NCBI GenBank assembly: GCA_002794775.1
Contig: NBAY01000015.1
Span: 620,001 to 684,000 of the forward strand
Reading direction: 5' to 3'
DNA: 64,000 nucleotides
Source: Porodaedalea pini
Lineage: Eukaryota > Basidiomycota > Agaricomycetes > Hymenochaetales > Hymenochaetaceae
Position 1 is the first letter of the stretch. The number at the start of each line of letters is the position of its first letter. The notes below the pieces were generated by a model. The model did not search any database, was not told the DNA's origin, and saw only the letters and a program-made list of their open reading frames with translations. Position numbers and translations under genes: made by a program. Positions 56,359 through 64,000 of this stretch are shown in pieces.

Positions 56359-57803
56359 AGCCAAGACGAAATACTAGTCGGCCTTCCTATCGATTTTGCT
56401 ATGTCTTTACTGTGGATAACCGCAACGATGTCTTCTCCATATACCTCAGATTCGATTACAGTACTGTCGAACGAAAGTCCGCGTTGAACATCAAACACAC
56501 GACAGTGGCACAAAAACGTGAGAGCATCCTGCTGATCGCAGCCATGAACTGTCCCGACATCTACCACGAAACCTGGGGAACAAGGGCAACTTCAAAGACT
56601 TCTGCGTCTCGTCCTAAAGGATATCCAAGCTTAGTATAGTGGCACTGCAAACAACCTTGCTGATTTCTTGTGCTCCTGCTTGGTAAAGTTGAAAAAGCGG
56701 CATAACTCATTGTCGGGCAAGTTCTCTATAATTCGATTCCATCCTTCCATAGTTATTAACAATAATGTATTGCAGCCTACATCTACTACCTCACAGGAGA
56801 GATGCTGAATACCTTCCGGGACCTCTTCCTCGAGACTCTTAAGAAGAAGGTCTGTTGGTACTTCTCGTTCGTCTACCCGTGGCCAGGACGCCCCCACTCA
56901 ATTCAGTGAAATGTTGGCTGACAGGAGAGGAGAAGAAGTGTTAGGCCCCGCAATTTCCGTACAGTTGCATGCTCTTCAAGCACTCGATGACATGGCCAAT
57001 AATGTTCTAATCTTGAATTCCATTCTCGACTCTCCGGCATGCCCGGCATTGGCCTGCTGCGACAAGCGCGACATGAACTTTGGTAGTTGGAGTGTGCGGT
57101 AGGGGCACAGATACGTCGCGACTCTTCCGTGTCCACGTAGTACGCCCCAGGTCAACCTGGATAGCATTATTGTCCCGCTCCATAAGAGCGAGATCAGATG
57201 TACAAGTCTCTCCAACCTCTTCGAGCTTCGAGACCGATTTCCTTGGTATTTGTTCTCGATGAGCCGACCTTGCTTGGGATGCGGGTCTATCGCATGATCT
57301 GTTCTGCGTGGACGTACTTAGCATACTGAATATTAGTGACATTATATACATGTTTTGTTAGCGTATCTATCATCCTCTATTTAGGCTTTGAATGGGTTCA
57401 TGTTAGGGCCAAGACCCCATCCGTATGTTTGTATGGAGTTGTACAAAGCTTCCAAATACGCAGACATGCATGAAAATAACTGCATTAATATTGCTATACG
57501 CGACTTCGCTGCGATAGCAACCGCCTTCACAGCATTCCCGATGGTCTGGATGCACGTGAGTAATTTTCTTCCGCTTTTGCTCCTCCTTCTCTGTCCAGTG
57601 CCCACCATCCAACATCAGTACGCGGGACACAGACCGGACACGGTGGAGAACTCATCGAGCCGGCTAGGCGAGAGCAATATTAATAGCATGTGGGGCGGCG
57701 CTGAGGGCGTCGCGTGAGTGCCGAATTTGGAATTCTGAGCGGTGTTATTTATACTGGCCCTGGGTATGACTGCTGGCAGGCAGCAGCGTGTCCCGCCCCC
57801 GCC
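56359..57803. other. Intergenic region with uncertain short frames
   Basis: About 1.4 kb. Minus-strand open stretches at 56,631-56,897 and 57,007-57,315 (about 88 and 102 codons) have ATGs but no recognised domain. The right end should contain the promoter of the GH5 gene. I make no gene call. Confidence 0.4.
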
Positions 57804-60354
57804 ATGTCGACGTACACGAATCCCTTCGCGACAGCGAGTGAAGTCCAACTCGGCGCGGCGCTCGCAACGCCACTCCCTGGTGGCAACGACGATTCGCGGT
57901 CGCTCCTCGAGAACGATTACAATGCGCCGCTGCAACCGCCGAACCCGAATCGCTTCTCGATGCTCTCGCCGTCGATTGGCATGGATTCGGCGCGCGACTC
58001 CGTCGTTTCGGAGGCCAATTCGGCACAGGGGCTCTCTGCTGCACCCGCCACCATCGCGGGAGCGATGGAGTCAGCACCCGAGTCGAAGGAGGTTGTTGAT
58101 GAGCCGATAAATGATGCGCGTGTGAAGCAAGGCAGTCGCCGGCGCTTATTGTGGTTGGCGGGCGCTGTGGGTCTGTTCGTCGTCGCAGCAGCGGTCGCGC
58201 TCCCTGTTGGCCTTATAGTTGGTCGAAGACACTCATCAGACAAGAGCGCGTCGGATTCAGGCTCCGGCTCCGACTCGAACCCAGCAGGCACAAACAACCC
58301 GCCGAACGTCGCAGAAATCAGTGGCGGAGATGGGTCAACTGTAACGACTGAAGACGGCCAGACGTTCGTTTACAACAACAAATTCGGCGGGTTCTGGGTC
58401 GACGATCCAAAGAACCCTTTTAACAATAATGCTCAGCCAAATTCGTGGACGCCACCGCTGAACACGAGCTGGGAATGGGGTGTCGACAAGATCTATGGAG
58501 TCAACCTCGGTGGTCTCTTCGTGTTGGAACCCTTCATTGCACCGTCGCTCTTCCAGAAGTACCAGAATTTATCGACTCCGGTCATCGACGAATGGACTCT
58601 TTCACAGGCGATGGCTGCGGATACGTCCGCCGGTGGCGGACTCGGTCAGATCGAGGACCATTACAACACCTTCATCACTGAGCAGGATATCGCGCAGATC
58701 GCTGGTGCAGGCCTCAACTGGATCCGGTTGCCCATCCCGTTCTGGGCCATCGACAAGTGGGAGACTGCGGACGACCAGGAGCCATTCCTCGCGCGCACGT
58801 GCTGGAAGTACATCCTGCGCGTCTTCCGCTGGGCGCGCAAGTACGGCCTGCGCGTCAACCTCGACCTGCACACCGCGCCGGGCTCGCAGAACGGGTACAA
58901 TCACTCCGGCAAGGAAGGCCAGATTGACTTTCTGAACGGCATCATCGGCTATGCGAACGCGCAGCGCATGCTTGGCTACATACGTATAATCACGGAGTTC
59001 ATTACACAGGACGAGTACAAGGACCTCATACCCATGTTTGGCATCATAAACGAAGCCCGCACACAAGTCATAGGGAAAGATGTGATGACGCATTTGCAAG
59101 TGTCCTCACTACGTATTTGACAAATTGTCTAACCGACATTTCAGTTACCTTCAAGCACATGACATGATTCGCGACATCACAGGTGTCGGCGAGGGGAACG
59201 GCGCATACATCAGCATTCACGATGGATTCCAAGGCCCCGCCGCCTGGGCAGACTTCTTACCTGGCTCAGACCGTATCAATCTCGACTGGCATCCATACTT
59301 TGGTAAGATTATTGACTTAACCAGACTAAATACATACTTATAGTTTCGTAGCATTCGATGGTCAACCGAATACTGATCCTATTGGAACATGGCCAGCAAG
59401 AGCGTGCAATTCGTGGGCCGCGACCATAAACACTAGGTACGTTCCATCTTCCGCGCATGATAAGAGAACGCTGAGTACTCGTTATCCTTAGTCAAACGGC
59501 ATTCGGTGTGACTGTCGCGGGCGAATTCAGCAATGCGATCAACGACTGTGGACTATTCGTCAATGGGGTGCAAGACACACACAGCTATGGCGGCGACTGC
59601 AACTTCTGGCAGGACTCGACACAATGGAATGAGACGATCGTGGATGGTCTTCACGATTTCGCGCTCGCAAGTATGTCGGCACTTCAAAATTGGTTTTTCT
59701 GGACTTGGAAGGTCAGTATTGCGCACTTTTGAACCGAGATACAAAGTTTACTTAATGTATTTTCAAATCATCGCAGATCGGAAACTCATCCACAACAAAT
59801 ACGATGGAGTCGCCGCTGTGGTCTTATCAGGCAGGGCTAGAAGGCGGCTGGGTACCAACAGACCCGCGCTCCGCCGAAGGCGCATGTGCCTCGCTTGGCG
59901 TCTCTGGTCCGCAATTCGACGGCACATATTCTGCGTGGCAGACGGGCGGAGCGGGTGCAGGCACAATTGATGCGAGCGCGCGTGCGTCGTTCACCGCGTG
60001 GCCACCCGCGAGCATCAGCGGTGTTGACAACGTCGCGTTCGTGCCGACTTACACCGCAACTGGTCCCGTCAGCACGCTCCCGCCAGACCAGTTCACGGAT
60101 GCGCCAAAAACGCTCAGCGTCGGTGACGGCTGGGCGGATACTGCGGATACCGCAAGCGGAGTTACGGAGGTCGCGGGATGCTCGTAGTCAGTGTTCTTAC
60201 AGTTTCATGTTTGAGGAAGGCGTTACTGACGAGAGTGATTTTCTTTAGCCCGAATCCATGGGATTCGGCAGGCGTGACTCTCCCTTCGACGACCTGCACT
60301 GGAAGTACGACGGCCGCGCGGCTTGCGCGTCGTACACCTCCGCCAACGGCGTGA
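57804..60354 (+). CDS. Membrane-anchored exo-beta-1,3-glucanase, glycoside hydrolase family 5
   Basis: Cell-wall glucan-processing enzyme. The ATG at 57804 starts MSTYTNPFATASEV. A cytosolic Ser/Pro-rich segment leads to RRRLLWLAGAVGLFVVAAAV, a type II transmembrane anchor. A Ser/Gly/Asp linker follows, then the catalytic domain: YGVNLGGLFVLEPFI, AGLNWIRLPIPFWAI, the general acid region GIINEA, and the likely nucleophile Glu in VAGEFSNAINDCG. The first intron (59096-59144) has a GC donor, GCAAGT; using it gives MTHFYLQAHDMIRD as expected for the family. Further introns follow YFG, INT, WTWK and AGCS. The last exon ends SPNPWDSAGVTLPSTTC to TGA at 60352. No disabling change was seen. Confidence 0.9.
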
Positions 60355-63300
60355 AGCTAGAGGTGCAGTGAGCTAGAAGAGTGCCATGCGACCCCTGACT
60401 AGTTCAGAGGCTCCACTTATTTGCTGCTAGCGTGAACAATTGAGGCCGTGCTTCACGTTCATTCGCCTGCATTTTAGCTCCAGGGATCTCAGGCGCTTTG
60501 CTCTCCTCGCTCACCCATTGGTTCTGTTGTCTCCTTTCTTTCCCATCGTCTATTGGTTATAGGCACATTCTTGGACATTGGCTCTCATCTTATTGGACTC
60601 TTCGCTCTCTTTAGCTATTGGAGCTTTCCCTCGCATCACGAATTTCATTGCTATCGGCCCCCGTTCTCGCCAGCCCCTCTTTTCACTCATTGGCTGTCTT
60701 TTGACACTACAACTCTTGCCTATTGGCTGCCATCGCCATACCCCTATTGGTTCACTCGAGATGGACAGTATTCCCAGACCTATCGTATAATTATACACTT
60801 CATTTCGTTATGGCCAGTCACTAGCGCTATCTCTTCACTTCTTGGCCGACTTCGCATTGGTCCAGGATTGATGTGCATCGTCGAAACGCAATATCACTTC
60901 TATTCGAAGGACACAAAGATGTTGTAGGCTAAACGATGGACAGGGCGGGACGTATGGCAGCCTGACGTTGCGCGGCGTCTTTGTACCTCTTTCTTTGTTC
61001 TCTGTTTCCTCTATCGTCTCATCCCTCGTCACCGACGTGTCCGACCTCCACTCTAACCGCCTTTGACGTACGTCTTATTGGGCGCTTGTAGCGCTAGGTG
61101 GATCGCATCGTCTCATCGGGTACGCGTATGACTTCCACGTTCATAAAACGTCCGTTTTCCCGTCAACCTCCCGGTTCTCGATTCGTCCTCTCTTTTTGGC
61201 CTTTGGACTCGCTGCTTGAAGATTCCGAGACCGCGTTCAGATTCTCGCCGGACTTCGGATTTTTTATCGCACCGGACGTGCTCACGATTAATGAGTGTCC
61301 TGATATTGATTTACGCGACCCGACACTTGTGGACGTTCCATTTCCATTTCCAGTTTACCTGAACTCGATCCTTTTTTCGCCCACTTTGTACTTCGGTTAA
61401 GGTATTCTATACACGTCGTTTTAGCTTTTTACTTTTTCATTATCTTCAGCTGAATAATGATTGTACGCGCTGATCGTTAGTCTCCATCATTATGATACTT
61501 CTGCATTCGGTTGTTTTCGCTTTGTTCCTTACTTTCCAGCTTTTTTGTGACCATCTTGCCTTGACTTCTTGATCTTCCTGGACAAACCCTTTTTGTTGAA
61601 ATGTGCATTTGCATGACTATCCGCGTTCGCGTGATCTTCTTATGTATGGACTGACTCCAATTTTGACTTCCCGGCGAACCACGAGAAAAATAACTCCGAA
61701 ATTCCACGATGAGAGGTCTTACTGACGCTTTTAATACTCTATTTTGTTCCGGCATTATATATTCCGGCGTGTTGCGCAGAAGTTGAATATCGCCTCAGAA
61801 CTACGTATCTGCGCCCGAACTTCGAGAAACTGGGCTCGGTATTCGGCTGCTATGCAGCCTTTTATCTCAGACGGATTCTACGCAAACTGCTGGAACTCTC
61901 GAGTCCCAAAAAGTTCTTTTCTTTTTTCTGGCCGCCTTGAGGCTTGAATCTAAGCTTAAACGACCTGATTCTCTGTGATCCCCGCGTAATACAGTCGTAG
62001 GCTTTGGCTCGCAGCACCTCGGGATGGCCAGCTTCGTCCCCGGGAATCATCACACTCCTGTATGATTTTCGTCTCCGACTCAAGCCTAACTTGGCGAATG
62101 AATGCTGTCGAAGCCGCGAAGGCCTCCCATGGGAGCCGTATGCTACGGGAGAGAAGAGAGGACTGCGCGAAGGAGTTAATAGAACATGAGTAGTTCGTCC
62201 AAATGAACAAACGCCTCGTGTTCGAGGAGCGTTAGAAGCTGATGCGTGAGATGTACAGTGTTCTGTCACTGAATCATGATAGTCGATTCAACTTGTACTT
62301 GTACGTACGTGCGCAGCTTGAACGACCTGTCACTGATTGCTGCAGCACCAGAGGAGAGCTGGGCCTATATGGCTAGAAGCTCGTGAGCACCAACCGATGG
62401 CCAAACCCGTCCTCCGGCTGAGAGTTGAATCGGCCATCGTTCTCAATTGTATCAGGGGTTTGCATGTCGGTAGATCGCATTGTGGCGTAGCTCTCGTCAG
62501 CTTCCAGAACCTTGAACAGGGGAATATGTACGCAAGAGTCTGGATAAACTCTAAGCCTCGACCAACTGGCAAATCCAGGCTCGTGAAGAACCGCAGTTCG
62601 GGAAGATCAAGAAGCTGATGAGAGACGCGGAGAATTGACCCTCATCTTGTCCTGCAACACTCGAGATAAACAGCTGGCCCCTTCATTGTTTTCTCCCGGC
62701 TCCGGTGTGATGCTTCTCGAAACACTACGATGAGATCGGATTGCTGTTGGTGAAATGGTGATATACTATTGGCTTCAAGTTGTGATTACGTCCGCAAAGA
62801 ATTGTGCACAATGATTTGGTTGAGAACTTAGGAGGCGCCGCGCTTGAAAGTCGGAAAAACTAACGAGAGTGCCATAAGAGCTCCGAGTAAATACAGTTCT
62901 TCAATGAATTTCTGAATACATTTATGGCGAATTCTCTCAAAAGTCAAGCTTCCCACGCGGACGCGAAGATCAAAGTCGAGACAGACCACATGTTTTCTGA
63001 GTGACTGCTAGACATTATAAGGCCAGTCTCTAGTTGAAAGAACTAATGCAGGTGCAGTTGGAATATTCCAAATCTGAATGTTGGGATAGCTGAAGGGTCG
63101 TCTGATCTGAAACCAGAGAATAAGACCAGTGAATATTAATGACTTTTATAGACGCCTCTGTACCTTTGGGAGTAAGTTAGAGGGTGGTAACACCGAGACA
63201 ATTAGAAAAGGAAACGGGGTGATTTTGCTCACCGCGTCTCATTTGTTGAGCTTGTTTGTGCCAGCTTGCGCCGGTTTGATCATCTGAGTTTGAATGTCTC

Positions 63301-63584
63301 TTACTAATCAATCCAACCAAGCGACTCGTCTGTGCGCTTCAACTTGAATGCTGCCTTGAACTTGCGTACCTGAGCGCTGAACTAGCATTAAACTTCGAGT
63401 GCTTCGTTGATAACTTATCCAGCAACAGTGATACTTTATCGGGTTGCCGCATTCTGCGCTCGCCAAAGCTTTGCTTTGCACCTATGGCTCAGCGTCGAAT
63501 TATGGTACTGCATTGCAGAAAATCAACAGTTCCCACACACTCTCGCTCTTGCTTGAACTTAAAAGTATCAGCCAGAGTGCGACT
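60355..63584. other. Long gene-poor interval
   Basis: About 3.2 kb. It starts with the GH5 3' region and the ATTGG cluster. A 100-codon plus-strand frame at 61,098-61,400 and a 135-codon minus-strand frame at 61,862-62,269 show no family resemblance and are not called. The remainder shows nothing I can support. Confidence 0.5.
60517..60860 (+). repeat. Cluster of nine ATTGG (inverted CCAAT) motifs
   Basis: ATTGG begins at 60517, 60552, 60577, 60592, 60617, 60689, 60722, 60746 and 60856, all on the plus strand, often followed by CT-rich sequence. It may be a CCAAT-factor binding array for something read leftward, or a decayed tandem repeat. No gene is tied to it. Confidence 0.6.
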
Positions 63585-64000
63585 CTGGTAGATAGGTAAG
63601 TTTTGATACCTCAGAACAGTACCGGGCCGCACAAGTCCTTTGTACAGTACTATACCTGCGCTCGAAGCTGCTGATTGAAAATTTCAAATTAGCATCAGAT
63701 CTCTGGTACCATGGACTCGTTTTGAGCCAGCCAGTGCCACAAACATAAACGGGAAGTACGAGGAGGCTATTCGCACGAAGTCCGCCCTCTCCTGGGTCTG
63801 CCATTTTTTCAGAAGACTGTTTCCAGAGCTCTGTTACGAAGACATATGCGTAAGTCTTGGCTCCGATGGCTTAGATGGCTTACTAGAAGCACTGGAGTCT
63901 CCGAGAAAGGAATATTTCTTGGGTCTTGGAGGCTACGTGAAGCGTATCTCGCATCCTTGCCTGGTGATAAAGGATCGCGTCAATTACAGCGCTCAATATA
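63585..64000 (+). pseudogene. F-box-like remnant 4, cut by window edge
   Basis: Nucleotide similarity to the copy at 55.8 kb starts in the 5' flank (GTATCAGCCAGAGTGCGACT at about 63,568). It continues through a degenerate F-box (KLLIENFKLAS), then WTRFEPASATNIN, IRTKSALSWVCHFF, ELCYEDI and GGYVKRISH. The start codon is lost, about 27 bases after LAS are missing, and more frame changes are needed. Clearly a pseudogene. Confidence 0.75.

Noticed and set aside
61862..62269. 135-codon minus-strand open frame in the gene-poor right region
   Set aside because: Composition is Ser/Arg-rich and low in hydrophobic periodicity, with no domain or splice context. Likely chance.
1..64000. rRNA, tRNA or CRISPR loci
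   Set aside because: None was seen. The only regular arrays are the mirrored transposon minisatellites, and this is a eukaryotic chromosome region.

Overview
The window is from a filamentous basidiomycete fungus, most likely an Agaricomycete. The evidence is the dense short introns of about 45-65 nt in nearly every gene, the gene families present (UTP20, NOP12, GCN1, an Mx-like dynamin pair, F-box families, a membrane-anchored GH5 glucanase), and a KDZ-class DNA transposon with a chromodomain Ty3/gypsy element nested inside it. All gene models come from reading splice sites and conserved motifs by eye. No database search was run, and family names rest on recalled conserved motifs.

Layout. 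(1) 1-8.8 kb: UTP20 (minus, C-terminus cut by the left edge) and NOP12 (plus) diverge from a 254-bp shared promoter; both act in ribosome biogenesis. (2) 9.1-25.7 kb: GCN1 (minus) lies between two paralogous dynamin-like GTPase genes in opposite orientation that share their intron positions. (3) 26.1-30.6 kb: a small single-pass membrane protein gene and two head-to-head F-box-like genes. (4) 30.8-31.7 kb: an 856-bp near-palindromic fold-back. (5) 31.66-55.44 kb: a giant DNA transposon of about 23.8 kb. It has 1,354-bp terminal inverted repeats that match without gaps wherever compared, each carrying a 25-bp minisatellite. Inside are a CxC1-KDZ transposase gene (minus, with premature stops), a proteasome beta-7-like gene fragment (minus), a nearly intact chromovirus (38.19-44.30 kb), an SPT5-like NGN/KOW gene (plus, with a premature stop and a frameshift), a long unrecognised coiled-coil, charge-rich gene (plus) and a TA-flanked MITE. 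A second MITE with GTAC duplications sits in the right terminus. (6) 55.9-64 kb: a broken F-box copy, an intact GH5 exo-beta-1,3-glucanase gene, a cluster of ATTGG (inverted CCAAT) motifs, about 3 kb without clear genes, and another F-box remnant cut by the right edge.

The most notable object is the KDZ giant element. It carries relatives of two core nuclear genes, the SPT5 elongation factor and the PRE4/PSMB4 proteasome subunit. Its repeats look very young, while its own genes carry premature stops that are best explained as C-to-T changes. The nested chromovirus shows two mechanistic signatures directly in its sequence: an 11-nt complementarity expected for Tf1-type self-priming, and a canonical G_GGT_TTT -1 frameshift site in the gag-pol overlap.
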